From Gemmata massiliana (GTDB lineage Bacteria; Planctomycetota; Planctomycetia; Gemmatales; Gemmataceae), in contig NZ_LR593886.1 of NCBI RefSeq assembly GCF_901538265.1, forward strand, positions 1,984,001-2,048,000: a DNA stretch of 64,000 nucleotides, in the 5' to 3' direction. The notes under the pieces were generated by a model. It searched no databases. It saw only the letters and a program-made list of their open reading frames with translations, and was not told the DNA's origin. Shown here piece by piece: positions 34,424 through 42,628 of the stretch. Both the position numbers and the translations under genes were made by a program. Each line of letters starts with the position of its first letter. Position 1 is the first letter of the stretch.

Positions 34424-34457
34424 CAAAAACAAAAACGGGAGCCTATTGGCTCCCGTT
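34424..34457 (-). terminator. Intrinsic terminator of the Cys/His/Gly repeat gene
   Basis: On the minus strand a perfect 10-bp stem (AACGGGAGCC, loop AATA, GGCTCCCGTT) is followed by TTTTTGTTTTTG. It is a textbook Rho-independent terminator 24 bases past the stop at 34482. It supports the minus strand as the coding strand there. Confidence 0.92.
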
Positions 34458-34481
34458 CGCGTACCCGGCTCGGGCAATTAC

Positions 34482-34922
34482 TTAGCTGCCGTGGCAGCTA
34501 CCGTGGCAGCCGCCCTTCTTGTTGAACAGGCCGCCGCTGCTGCGGAGCCCGAAGATCCCGCCGCCGTGGCAGCTCGAGCCGTGGCAGCCGGTGGAGGTGT
34601 AACCGGTGCAGCCGGTGCAGCCGGCCGGGGCCGCAACAACGGCCGGGGCCGCCGGGGTGTAGCCGGTGCAGCCGGTCGGGGTGCCGTGGCAGCTACCGTG
34701 GCAGCCGCCCTTCTTGCTGAACAGCCCGCCGCCGTTGCGGAGCCCGAAGATCCCGCTGCCGTGGCAGCTCGAGCCGTGGCAGCTCGTGCTCGCGACGGTG
34801 CCGGTGCAGCCGGTGCAGCCGGCGGTCACGACGGTGCCGTGGCACCCGGCCTTGTCTTTGCCACCGAAGCTCGCCATGTCCCCGCCGGAAGTAGCCGCGA
34901 CCATGAGAACGATGCTGTACAT
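34482..34922 (-). CDS. Cys/His/Gly-rich tandem-repeat protein
   Basis: 146 residues, almost entirely short repeats. Two long units share the order GCTGCTG-x-(T/S)-CHGSSCHG-x-GIFGLR-x2-GGLF-x-KKGGCHGSCHG. The N-terminus (MYSIVLMVAATSGG) resembles a short leader. About 25 cysteines and a dozen histidines suggest disulfide cross-linking or metal binding. No named family is known to me. The minus-strand promoter and terminator around it support this frame; the opposite strand also has an open frame, but it is Ala-rich low-complexity shadow. Confidence 0.75.
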   Translation of the reverse strand: MYSIVLMVAATSGGDMASFGGKDKAGCHGTVVTAGCTGCTGTVASTSCHGSSCHGSGIFGLRNGGGLFSKKGGCHGSCHGTPTGCTGYTPAAPAVVAAPAGCTGCTGYTSTGCHGSSCHGGGIFGLRSSGGLFNKKGGCHGSCHGS

Positions 34923-35317
34923 CCCGATGCCCTCTCGTCACCTGCCTCGTATGCGAACGGCCCCCGGTCGCGGCTCCGTGTCCGCAACTGAACGAGCGCC
35001 GGGTTCTTCGCGCCGAGTTATCGCTTTGTGGGGAAGCTTTAACCGTGTGAGGCAGGCGAATTCATGTAGTGAGGATGGTAGGTTGAGGCGAAATGGGAGT
35101 CAACGGTAAATTGGGGCATCTGGCTGGTTCTGGAGGTCCGAAAACAACGGTTGTACGGCCCTGTGTCGGACGCCCGGCTGAGGGGCTAAAATGCGGGTGG
35201 CGCGACCTCGACGGCGCGATACCAACGGGCACCCCGGAATCAGGGTTATGACTACCGGGAACACGCGCCGATTAAAGGAGCGTATTTTCACGCGCCGCAC
35301 CGTTGAACGAGGACGTC
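34923..35317. other. Divergent intergenic region, Cys/His repeat gene and membrane gene
   Basis: 395 bases. A minus-strand promoter (35075-35103) is listed separately. I see no plus-strand promoter for the 35318 gene, and no gene or repeat in the rest. Confidence 0.5.
35075..35103 (-). promoter_or_regulatory. Candidate promoter of the Cys/His/Gly repeat gene
   Basis: On the minus strand, TTGACT (35103-35098) and TACCAT (35080-35075) are 17 bases apart. The -35 is good, the -10 moderate. It implies a leader of about 145 bases before the ATG at 34922. Confidence 0.4.
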
Positions 35318-36640
35318 ATGGACCGGGACCTAGTACCCGCACAATCTATTGCAGAAGTCGTGCCGCCGTTTGAATGGGGTTCCGTTCGTAAGGTCGGGTC
35401 CGTCGGTTTGGGGCTGGTCGCGGGGGCGGCGGTTCTGGGCCTGGTGGCCACCGCACTGGGAACGCCCCCCTGGGGGCTGAACACCGCCCGGTTGTTCCTC
35501 GTGTTCATCGGGGCGATCACCACCGGCGCCGCCGTGTCGATGCGCCCGGACCTGTGGCAGGCGTGGGCGCTCGGGGCCGCGGCCGGGGCACTGGCCGTTA
35601 TCGGCACCCCTTCGCACTGGGACTCGTTCCGCTTGCTGTTCGGGGTGGCCGGTGCGGTCGCGGCTTCGTGGGCCGTGCTCCTGTTCGCCCCGGCCCAGTA
35701 TCGGCTGCCGGTGCTCAGCGTGGTGCTGGTGTTCCACTTCACCGGGATCTTCCTCGCCACGACCAGCCCGCCCTCGACGCCGTGGGTCACGGAGCAGGCG
35801 TTCATCCGCGTGTACAACCCGTACCTGCAGTTCCTGTACCTCCGGAACGCCTACCACTTCTACTCGCCCGAGCCGGGTCCGGCGAGCGTCATCGTGTGCT
35901 TGCTGAAGACCGAAACGGGCACCGACGCCCAGGGACGCCCGCAGTACGACACGTGGTGGGTCGCGCTGCCGAAGCGCCCGGCGGACGTGAAAGACCCGCT
36001 TGGCCTCACGTACTACCGCCGGCTCTCGATTACGGAGCAGATCGCGCGGGCCACGCCCGGGCTGGGTCAGACGACCGCCGAGAACAGCGAGATGCTCCCA
36101 CGCCGGAAGATGGTGCTGCGGTCCATCCCGCTTCACCCGGCCGACCCCGAGGCGACCCAGTACCGGCTCCCGCAACCGGAGGTCGCCCGGTTCGTGCTCC
36201 CGTCCTACGCCTCGCACATCATTCTGGAAAACACGGACGCGGCCCGCGCGGGCAAGACGACGGTGAAGATCTACCGCCTCGAGCACAAGACGCTGAGCGT
36301 GGAGGAGTTCGTCAACGCCTTCGACCGCGCCAACCTGATTGCCAGCCCGTACCACCCCTCCACGTACCGCCCGTTCTTCCTGGGCGAGTTCGGGTTCGTC
36401 CCGGACCCGGACAAGCCGGGATCGACGCGCATCGAACTGCTGAACCCCCAGGAGCCGATGCTCTACTGGCTCGTGCCCGTCGCCCCGCGCCCGGGCGGGC
36501 GCCCCCCGGGGGATACTAACACGCGCGAGTACATCGATTACATGTCGATCCACGCGCTCGACACGCTCAACCTGAGCGAGCGGGACGTGGACGACCCGGC
36601 GTACCGCGACAAAGTGTTCGACTGGAACCAGTTACGGTAA
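35318..36640 (+). CDS. Membrane protein partner of the HTTM gene
   Basis: 440 residues from the ATG at 35318 with GAGGA upstream; a TTG five codons earlier is less likely. Five TM helices lie in the first 165 residues (from VGSVGLGLVAGAAVLGLVATAL to PVLSVVLVFHFTGIFLATT), followed by a long soluble C-terminal domain from about residue 170. That domain contains YHFYSPEPGPASVIVCLLK and a YYRRLSITEQ segment. The family is not named to me. It lies 150 bases upstream of an HTTM protein on the same strand, and such soluble domains after TM bundles often accompany HTTM genes in planctomycetes. Function unknown. Confidence 0.75.
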   Translation: MDRDLVPAQSIAEVVPPFEWGSVRKVGSVGLGLVAGAAVLGLVATALGTPPWGLNTARLFLVFIGAITTGAAVSMRPDLWQAWALGAAAGALAVIGTPSHWDSFRLLFGVAGAVAASWAVLLFAPAQYRLPVLSVVLVFHFTGIFLATTSPPSTPWVTEQAFIRVYNPYLQFLYLRNAYHFYSPEPGPASVIVCLLKTETGTDAQGRPQYDTWWVALPKRPADVKDPLGLTYYRRLSITEQIARATPGLGQTTAENSEMLPRRKMVLRSIPLHPADPEATQYRLPQPEVARFVLPSYASHIILENTDAARAGKTTVKIYRLEHKTLSVEEFVNAFDRANLIASPYHPSTYRPFFLGEFGFVPDPDKPGSTRIELLNPQEPMLYWLVPVAPRPGGRPPGDTNTREYIDYMSIHALDTLNLSERDVDDPAYRDKVFDWNQLR

Positions 36641-36725
36641 GATCGCTCCGGCCGTGACTCTTGTGACGAAACGAAATCGAACGGATGGATCGAGGCGCCC
36701 GCGGGGCGCCAGTCAACGCGCGCCG

Positions 36726-36766
36726 GCCCCCTGCCTTTCGAGGGAGGGGGACCGGGGGTAGGTTCT
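36726..36766. repeat. Dispersed REP-like element (GGGGGTAGGTTCT family), copy 1
   Basis: It contains GGGAGGGGGACCGGGGGTA and GGTTCTT. It matches the arms of the inverted repeat at 46868-47000. It lies 25 bases upstream of the HTTM start. Confidence 0.75.
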
Positions 36767-36790
36767 TGGTAGTAAGAGTGAGATCCCGTC

Positions 36791-38707
36791 ATGGCCTCTG
36801 AGTTGACGCCCGACACCGCGCCCGAGCCCGTGTACCGGTCCCCGTGGCAGAAGTGGGTCGCGTTCTGGTTCCCGGCCGCGGACCCGACCACGCTCGGGTT
36901 CATCCGCCTCACGACCGGGCTGCTGGTGCTGTACACGCACCTCGCGTACAGCGTGGACCTGCAACAGTTCTTCGGCAAGCACGGGTGGTACTCGGCCGCG
37001 TACATCGAGCGCGAGCGGAAGGAGTACCCCTGGCAGGCGGCGCCGCTCCTGGACTGGAACCCGAAGGACGTGGTGCCCGCGAAGGTGCCGGACTTCCCGC
37101 ACCGGCGCAAGGCCGTCATCGACTTCATCCGCGGGCTGCCCGCGGACGAGGCCCAGCGCAAGCGCGCGCTCGAGTTCCTCCGCCGCATCAGCGCGAGCGA
37201 CAATTCGGATTACCAGCTCCAAGCGCTCGGCTGGTTCCAGGACATGCGGACGTTCCCGGAGCGCCGCGACCGGTACCTGAGCGTGCTCACGAGCGGCTCG
37301 GCCCCGGCCAAGGACGAACCGGCCCCGCCCGCGTTCCTCACGGCGCTCCCACCGGACGCGCGCCAGCAGGTGGCGGCGGACGTGCGCGCGTTCTGGGAGA
37401 TCCTGCCGAACAACCGCGCCGACAACAGCGCGCGGGCATACGTGCTCAACCACCTCGTCGAACTCGGGCCCGAGTACCGCGGGGCGTTTGTCAACTTCCT
37501 GTACACGCTCCCCGCCGACCCCGCGGAGCGCGCGAAGCGGATCGAGTACCTCGATTACTGGAACAACGAGCCGAACAAGGTGGTGCGGACCGGGCACAGC
37601 ATCTTCTCCATCTGGTTCCACGTCACGGACCCGACGCAGATGGCGCTGGTCCACGCGGCCGTGCTGGTCGCGATCCTGCTGTTCACCCTCGGGCTGTTCA
37701 CGCGGGTCACGTCGGTGCTCGTGTGGGTCGCGGTCGTCGGGTACATCCACCGGACGCAGCAGGTACTGTTCGGGATGGACACGATGATGAACATCCTGCT
37801 GTTCTACCTGATGATCGGGAACAGCGGGGCCGCGCTCTCGCTGGACCGCGTGATCGCCCGGTACCGTGCGGCCCGCGCGAGCCTCGCCCGCACGGGCACG
37901 ATCGACGCTCCGACGCGGGCGTTCCTGGCCGCCCCGTCGCCCTCGAAGGGGGCCGGGTTCGCGCTGCGGTTGATCCAGGTCCACTTCTGTTTCATCTACT
38001 TGGCGTCCGGGCTGTCCAAGCTCAAAGGGCCGGCGTGGTGGGACGGGCACGCGATCTGGGACGTGATGGTGAACCCGGAATTCACCCTGATGCAGTACGA
38101 GTGGTACGAGAGGGCTCTCCGCGCGGTGGCGCACATCAAGCCGCTGTACTACGCGGCGTTGGCGCTGAGTGCGTGGTCCACGTTGTTCACCGAGATCGCG
38201 GGGCCGTTCCTGCTCTGGACGCGGCTGCGGTGGCTCATCATCTTCCTCGCGAGCGCGATGCACGCGGGCATCGCCGTGCTGATGGGGCTGAACCTGTTCG
38301 AGTTGCTGATGATCGTGATGCTCCTCGCGTTCCTACCGGACCTCGTGATCCGCGACCGGCTGCGGGGCGGCGCGGGTTTGGCGAAGGTGACGTTCGCGTT
38401 CGATCCCGGTTCGGCGGTATCGCGCCGCGCCGCAGCACTCGCGCTTGCCGCGGACACCGAGGGGCAGGTGGCGCTGACCGCCGATTCCGGACTCGTCACG
38501 CCGGCCCTGACGGACGCGGGTGGTGCCCGGTACAGCGACGCACGCGGCGTCACGGCGCTGTTCCGGTCCTTGCGGGTGCTCTCGCCGGTAGCCTTCGTGC
38601 TGTGGATACCGGGCGTTCGGGGCGTGCTGGCGAAGCGCTTGTTCCCCGCACCCGCGGGCAGTGTTCCTCCGGCCCCGACCGCACCCACACCGGTGGGCGC
38701 GCGATAA
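36791..38707 (+). CDS. HTTM domain (vitamin K-dependent carboxylase-like) membrane protein
   Basis: 638 residues. An HTTM-type bundle: TM1 near residues 33-52 (LGFIRLTTGLLVLYTHLAY), then TM helices from about residue 285 on (MALVHAAVLVAILLFTLGLF, YLMIGNSGAALSL, LIQVHFCFIYLASGLSKL), the last with the conserved HFxxxYxxxGLSKLxGxxWWDG segment at 405-430. Between TM1 and TM2 lies a helical insertion of about 200 residues, which is not usual. The family includes VKD gamma-carboxylases, but a carboxylase activity cannot be assumed here. The gene ends with a strong hairpin. Confidence 0.85.
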   Translation: MASELTPDTAPEPVYRSPWQKWVAFWFPAADPTTLGFIRLTTGLLVLYTHLAYSVDLQQFFGKHGWYSAAYIERERKEYPWQAAPLLDWNPKDVVPAKVPDFPHRRKAVIDFIRGLPADEAQRKRALEFLRRISASDNSDYQLQALGWFQDMRTFPERRDRYLSVLTSGSAPAKDEPAPPAFLTALPPDARQQVAADVRAFWEILPNNRADNSARAYVLNHLVELGPEYRGAFVNFLYTLPADPAERAKRIEYLDYWNNEPNKVVRTGHSIFSIWFHVTDPTQMALVHAAVLVAILLFTLGLFTRVTSVLVWVAVVGYIHRTQQVLFGMDTMMNILLFYLMIGNSGAALSLDRVIARYRAARASLARTGTIDAPTRAFLAAPSPSKGAGFALRLIQVHFCFIYLASGLSKLKGPAWWDGHAIWDVMVNPEFTLMQYEWYERALRAVAHIKPLYYAALALSAWSTLFTEIAGPFLLWTRLRWLIIFLASAMHAGIAVLMGLNLFELLMIVMLLAFLPDLVIRDRLRGGAGLAKVTFAFDPGSAVSRRAAALALAADTEGQVALTADSGLVTPALTDAGGARYSDARGVTALFRSLRVLSPVAFVLWIPGVRGVLAKRLFPAPAGSVPPAPTAPTPVGAR

Positions 38708-38734
38708 CCGCTGAATTCTTTTCCGCGTGAAAGG

Positions 38735-38766
38735 CCACGGGCCAGGGAGTGTTCCCTGGCCCGTGG
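38735..38766 (+). terminator. Terminator hairpin of the HTTM gene
   Basis: A perfect 14-bp stem (CCACGGGCCAGGGA, loop GTGT, TCCCTGGCCCGTGG) followed by TGTTCTTGTGG. Confidence 0.82.
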
Positions 38767-38820
38767 TGTTCTTGTGGTGTCTACTTCCCGACCTGGGACG
38801 CGGAACGCTCACGGCACCGC

Positions 38821-38905
38821 CGAGCAGTTGCTGCGCATCTGCGCGGCGGCACGACGACCCGCGGCGTTGCTCCAGTTCGCCGCGCAGATGCGCAGCAACT
38901 GCTCG
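38821..38905. repeat. Perfect 28-bp inverted repeat with a 29-base loop
   Basis: Arms at 38821-38848 and 38878-38905 are exact reverse complements over all 28 bases. Flanking bases (38801-38820 and 38906-38930) also pair imperfectly, so the full structure is about 130 bases. It could be an RNA gene, a relict MITE or a hairpin repeat. No transposase is nearby. Confidence 0.88.
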
Positions 38906-39133
38906 AAAGCGGTGCTGGAACAGCGTTTCCCCGCGACGAGTGCGGTGGAGTGTGCTCGGACGACGCAACATCGTCCTGCTGCAGAGCAGCAAGCTAAACC
39001 AACCACGAGAACAAGACACAGCTTACACGAACCCGAACCCGGAACAAGCGGTCTGTCGAGGGCTGAGTAAACGATCTGGACCGCGGAGCGCGCACCAGCG
39101 CCGAGGCGGTCACGCTAAGTTGAGAGTTGGCCA

Positions 39134-39934
39134 ATGACAGAAGCAGAATGGCTGAGGTGTGACGACTCAACACCAATGCTGGAGGAACTTCGGAACCGGG
39201 CAGGGAACCGGAAATTACGACTGTTTGCGATTGCTTCGTGCAACCGCGTTAGCTCGCTGCTTCTTGATGAGCGAAGTCGCAGCGCTATTGTTACTGCGGA
39301 GTTATTCGCAGACGGAGAAACCGCCGAAGTGGAACTGATTGCCGCCCACGCGGGGGCGCTGGGGGCGCGAGAAGACGTCCGGCTGTGTCGCCCAGCAACC
39401 ATGTTTTATTACTGGGGCGAAGCGGCCGCAGAAGCCGCTGCTGCGTGTGCAGCTACTGCGTCTTTTCCGCCTGCTCATCCTGCACCGCAACACGAGTATT
39501 TCATAACTGCCAGGGGCGCGGCGGCGAACGCTGTAGCCGCGTATCGTATCCGGGAACTGGAAGAATCATTCCGACTCGATGAGCTTCCGGACGACGGAAC
39601 GTTTGATGATGCGAGACACGAACTCGATGATCAGGCGCATGATCTTTGGGACCGAACTAGGCGCGTCGAACGGGCTGTCCAGGCAGATCTGATTCACGAC
39701 ATCTTTGGTAACCCGTTCCGCCCCGTGTCCTTCTCATCCTTGTGGCGCACCTCTACCGCAGTCGCGCTGGCAGCACAGATGTACGAGTCGCGGGACTTCA
39801 GCGCGATGCCAGTTCTGGCCGATGCGCTCCAGGACGCCGGGTGTGACAACGCCGACATCCTGAACCACTGCCGCGGTGCCGGGGGGCACGTGCGCGGGTG
39901 CTGGGTCGTGGACCTCGTGCTCGGGAAGGAGTAG
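39134..39934 (+). CDS. Planctomycete-specific conserved protein
   Basis: 266 residues. It opens with MTEAEWLRCDDSTPMLEELR and ends with an ALQDAGCDNADILNHCRG segment and RGCWVVDLVLGKE, features I recall from a protein family abundant in Gemmata but with no assigned function. The middle is Ala-rich and helical, then ADLIHDIFGNPFRPV. Cys in the CDNADILNHC and GCWVVD segments are conserved in my recollection of the family. There is no signal peptide and no enzyme motif. It stands alone in the same direction as DUF3467. Confidence 0.7.
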   Translation: MTEAEWLRCDDSTPMLEELRNRAGNRKLRLFAIASCNRVSSLLLDERSRSAIVTAELFADGETAEVELIAAHAGALGAREDVRLCRPATMFYYWGEAAAEAAAACAATASFPPAHPAPQHEYFITARGAAANAVAAYRIRELEESFRLDELPDDGTFDDARHELDDQAHDLWDRTRRVERAVQADLIHDIFGNPFRPVSFSSLWRTSTAVALAAQMYESRDFSAMPVLADALQDAGCDNADILNHCRGAGGHVRGCWVVDLVLGKE

Positions 39935-40003
39935 TGCGGGTACTACTCACCTGTCACTTTCCGCGCTCATCCGGTATCAATCAACCCACGCGCCGAACTA
40001 TCA

Positions 40004-40065
40004 CACCACTCGATTTTCGCGGCGTTTTTCGTCGGTATACACGAGTGGTCAGTTTGTCCTATACT
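40004..40065 (+). promoter_or_regulatory. Candidate promoter/operator ahead of DUF3467
   Basis: TATACT at 40060-40065 with no clear -35. An 8-bp inverted repeat (ACCACTCG at 40004-40011, CGAGTGGT at 40042-40049) sits just upstream, where an activator or repressor could bind. Weak evidence. Confidence 0.35.
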
Positions 40066-40132
40066 GTGCCAATCCGCGACTGTACGTGACGACGGCGCGG
40101 AGCGCACACCAATCTCTCGAGGAGTCGCCAAA

Positions 40133-40486
40133 ATGTCCGAGGAAGTGAAGCCGGCGCCCGCACCCGCACAGAACCCGCAGCAACAGGTGCAGATCCCGGT
40201 GGACGTGACGAACCGGGAAACGGTGTACGCGAACTTCGTTCAGGCCCACTTGAACGCGGACGAAGTGTACCTGGAACTGGGCACGTTCTCCCAGGTGGTG
40301 ACGCCGGCCGGTCCCGACCCGATCACGCTGACCCACCGGGTCATCATGAACTTCGTGACCGCGAAGCGCCTCGCCGACCTGCTGAAGCGGGCGGTCGCGC
40401 AGCACGAGCAGATGTTCGGCGTGGTCGAACTCGACCCGAACCGCCGGCTCCGCGTGCCGCAGCAACAGCGCCCGAACGGAATGTGA
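40133..40486 (+). CDS. DUF3467 protein
   Basis: 117 residues; a CGAGGAG Shine-Dalgarno lies upstream. It matches DUF3467: PVDVTNRETVYANFVQAHLNADEVYLELG, then LTHRVIMNFVTAKRLADLLKRAVAQHEQMFG. The N-terminal 25 residues are Pro/Gln/Ala-rich and probably disordered. DUF3467 proteins are small cytoplasmic proteins of unknown function, common in planctomycetes. Upstream, TATACT at 40060-40065 is a good -10, and an inverted repeat ACCACTCG/CGAGTGGT (40004-40011 and 40042-40049) may be an operator. A strong terminator follows 20 bases past the stop. Confidence 0.85.
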   Translation: MSEEVKPAPAPAQNPQQQVQIPVDVTNRETVYANFVQAHLNADEVYLELGTFSQVVTPAGPDPITLTHRVIMNFVTAKRLADLLKRAVAQHEQMFGVVELDPNRRLRVPQQQRPNGM

Positions 40487-40506
40487 TTCGATCGATCGTA
40501 AATGCG

Positions 40507-40551
40507 AAAAGCCCGCGGCCCGGACTTGTTAAGTCCGGGCCGCGGGCTTTT
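40507..40551. terminator. Bidirectional terminator
   Basis: A very stable near-perfect hairpin: AAAAGCCCGCGGCCCGGACT on the left, a short GTT loop, and its complement ending in TTTT on the right. It serves the convergent DUF3467 and phosphatase genes. Confidence 0.93.
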
Positions 40552-40569
40552 GTAATAGTTTGCGTTCAA

Positions 40570-42381
40570 CTATTTCTTCACCGGGAGCACTTCCGGGGGG
40601 AACTGCGCCGCTTGTTTCGGAGCGGGAACGCCCAGTGCCCACGCCAGCGTCGGTGCGACCGACAGCGACGACACCTTCTCTGCCCGCTTGCCGAGTGCAG
40701 GAACGCCCGCACCGTACACCAGGAACGGGATGTGTGCGTCGTAGGGGTGCGGGCTGCCGTGACCCGTTCCGGTCGTGTACTTCGAGATCTGCACGCCGGC
40801 CTTGGGAATGATGATGACGTCGCCGCACCGGTCCGGGTGGTACGCGAGTGCGACGGCTTTCTTGAACGGTTGCTCCGGCGGGAACTTCCCGTCTTCGAGT
40901 TCTTTCCGCGTGAACGCCGTCTCGACATACCCGCGCCCGGCCGCGAAGTCGCGTGCGCGCTCGGCGACGTCCTCGACCTTTAGCTTGCGGGCCTCGATGG
41001 TCTTGTGATTCAGGTACAGCCACGGCCACACGTCGTCGTCGAAGACCTCGATCCATTTCGTCTTCACGTCGGACTTGCCGTACATCTCGGTGAGCGCCGC
41101 TTCGAGGCCGGCGGCCAGTTCCTCGGTCGTCGCGCGCTGCGCGGCCGGGTACTTGGCCTTCGTGGACGGGAGTTCCGGCAACGGGCACACGCCGTGGTCG
41201 GCCGCGATGACCATCGTGTACTTCCCCTTACCGACTTCCGTATCGAGGAAGGTCAGGAACTCGCCGACGAGCTTGTCGGCACGCAGGGTCACGTCCATCA
41301 CTTCCTGTGAGTCGGGGCCGTACTGGTGCCCGATGATGTCGTTCGAGGAGAAGCTGACGCACAGCAGATCGGGCACCGCGCCGCGCCCGAGTTTCTCCGC
41401 GGTGACAGCCTTTTTCACCAAGCCGAACAGCATCTCGTTGCCAGAAGGCGAGCACTCCAGGGCGGAGTAGTAACCCTTCGCGGGGGCGGTGAGCTTGCCC
41501 TTAAACGGGTGCGAGAACACGCGCCCCTGGCCGTTGTAGCCGACCGTTTCGCCCGGGGCGTCGTCCGGGCCGCTGAACTTTGCGTAGTCGATGTCGGTCC
41601 GCAACTTCTCCCACTTCTGCTCGAACCACGCATCAGCGGGCTTCGCGGCGTTGAACTCGGTGACCCACGGGTGCGGGGCGTCGCGGTAGAACGCGCCGGT
41701 GTGGAACAGCCCGTCGCGCGTATCGAAGCAGTACGCGCCGGTCGGCTTCTGCCCTCCCATCAGCACCGCGGTGCGGTCCTTGATGGAGAGCGAGAACACG
41801 CGTCCCTGGCCCTTCGTCGACTCGTTGAGCGAGTCGGCTACTGTTTGCGCGAGCAGGCGCTCGGGCGAGTAGCCGGTAGCCGCCCCACGTCCGGGTTTGC
41901 CCAGGCTCTCGGGCACCGGCGGAACGAGTTCATACGGGCGCTTCGGCTGGCAGCAGTACATTTGCGTGCCGGTCTTGCGATCGAACCACTCGTTCTCGAT
42001 GATCCCGTGAACGCTCGGCGGCGCGCCCGTCGAGAGCGAGGCGTGCCCGGGGCCGGTAGACGTGCAGGAGTAGGGGATGTAGCACTCGCTGAACCAGACG
42101 CCGTCCTTTTTGATGCGCTCGAACCCGTTGGGACCGTAGAGTTCGGCCCAGCGCGAGATGTAGTCGCCGCGCATCTGGTCGAACACCACCAGCACCACGA
42201 GCTTTGGCTGCTCGGTCGCGGGCTTGGGGTCGCTACCGGGCGGTGTGCCGGGATCGACCGGTGCGGGTTCGGGGCGCGCTTGGCGCTTCGGTTCGGGCGG
42301 GCGCAGCAGGAAATACCCACCGACCCCTGCGACGGTCGCGAATATCAGCAACGCGCCGAGAATGACCGGGATACGCGGCAT
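40570..42381 (-). CDS. Alkaline phosphatase-family protein, PafA-like
   Basis: 603 residues from the ATG at 42381 with CGGAG five bases ahead. An N-terminal TM or signal anchor (IPVILGALLIFATVAGVGGYFLL) and Pro-rich linker precede an alkaline-phosphatase-superfamily domain: LVVLVVFDQMRGDY (metal Asp68), then STGPGHASLSTGAPPSVHGI with the likely nucleophile Thr109, then AADHGVCPLPE and GTGHGSPHPYDAHIPFLVYG. This set is that of PafA-type phosphatases, which hydrolyse phosphomonoesters; diesterase relatives share the fold. Its active-site arginine/lysine set cannot be judged by eye. It is probably exported and tethered. Confidence 0.85.
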   Translation of the reverse strand: MPRIPVILGALLIFATVAGVGGYFLLRPPEPKRQARPEPAPVDPGTPPGSDPKPATEQPKLVVLVVFDQMRGDYISRWAELYGPNGFERIKKDGVWFSECYIPYSCTSTGPGHASLSTGAPPSVHGIIENEWFDRKTGTQMYCCQPKRPYELVPPVPESLGKPGRGAATGYSPERLLAQTVADSLNESTKGQGRVFSLSIKDRTAVLMGGQKPTGAYCFDTRDGLFHTGAFYRDAPHPWVTEFNAAKPADAWFEQKWEKLRTDIDYAKFSGPDDAPGETVGYNGQGRVFSHPFKGKLTAPAKGYYSALECSPSGNEMLFGLVKKAVTAEKLGRGAVPDLLCVSFSSNDIIGHQYGPDSQEVMDVTLRADKLVGEFLTFLDTEVGKGKYTMVIAADHGVCPLPELPSTKAKYPAAQRATTEELAAGLEAALTEMYGKSDVKTKWIEVFDDDVWPWLYLNHKTIEARKLKVEDVAERARDFAAGRGYVETAFTRKELEDGKFPPEQPFKKAVALAYHPDRCGDVIIIPKAGVQISKYTTGTGHGSPHPYDAHIPFLVYGAGVPALGKRAEKVSSLSVAPTLAWALGVPAPKQAAQFPPEVLPVKK

Positions 42382-42458
42382 ACGAACTCCGGGCGAAAGC
42401 GAAAAACCTGTGTTGAGTCCTCCTCTATTTGTTAGGGGAGGGGGAGCCGAACCGACCA

Positions 42459-42618
42459 GGTGAACCACGCCCGCAAGGGTGGTGGCTGCTGGTCGTGGTG
42501 AACCCCGCCCGCAAGGGCGGTGGGTGGTGACGGGCCAATACCCTTGTGACTGACGGATACCCGCTGCCCTTGCGGGCGGGGTTCACCGTGCCCTTGCGGG
42601 CGGGGGCACCACGACCAG
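42459..42618. repeat. REP-like palindrome cluster, GGTGAAC...GCCCGCAAGGGC
   Basis: Two direct copies of a 24-base unit (42459-42482 and 42498-42521) are followed by two inverted copies (42567-42587 and 42591-42618). The flank GTCGTGGTGAA on the left pairs with the flank after the last copy, so 42489-42518 and 42590-42618 form a near-perfect long stem. It fills most of the gap between the phosphatase and esterase genes. Confidence 0.85.
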
Positions 42619-42628
42619 TACCCGCCGA

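Larger units (their letters stand above)
38708..39133. other. Intergenic region with a terminator and a long inverted repeat
   Basis: 426 bases without a supportable gene. It holds the HTTM terminator (38735-38766) and a perfect 28-bp inverted repeat (38821-38905). Small reading frames on both strands cross these repeats and lack Shine-Dalgarno signals. Confidence 0.6.

Noticed and set aside
34317-34991. Plus-strand Ala-rich reading frame antisense to the Cys/His repeat gene
   Set aside because: Low-complexity shadow of the repeats. The minus-strand promoter and terminator with a U tract support the other strand.
36844-38730. A second plus-strand frame as long as the HTTM gene
   Set aside because: Out-of-frame shadow with Arg/Gly/Pro/Ala bias and no domain; the HTTM frame has the clear membrane helices.
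38708-39133. Small genes in the HTTM downstream gap
   Set aside because: Several short frames cross a terminator and a perfect inverted repeat; none has a ribosome-binding site or recognisable domain.
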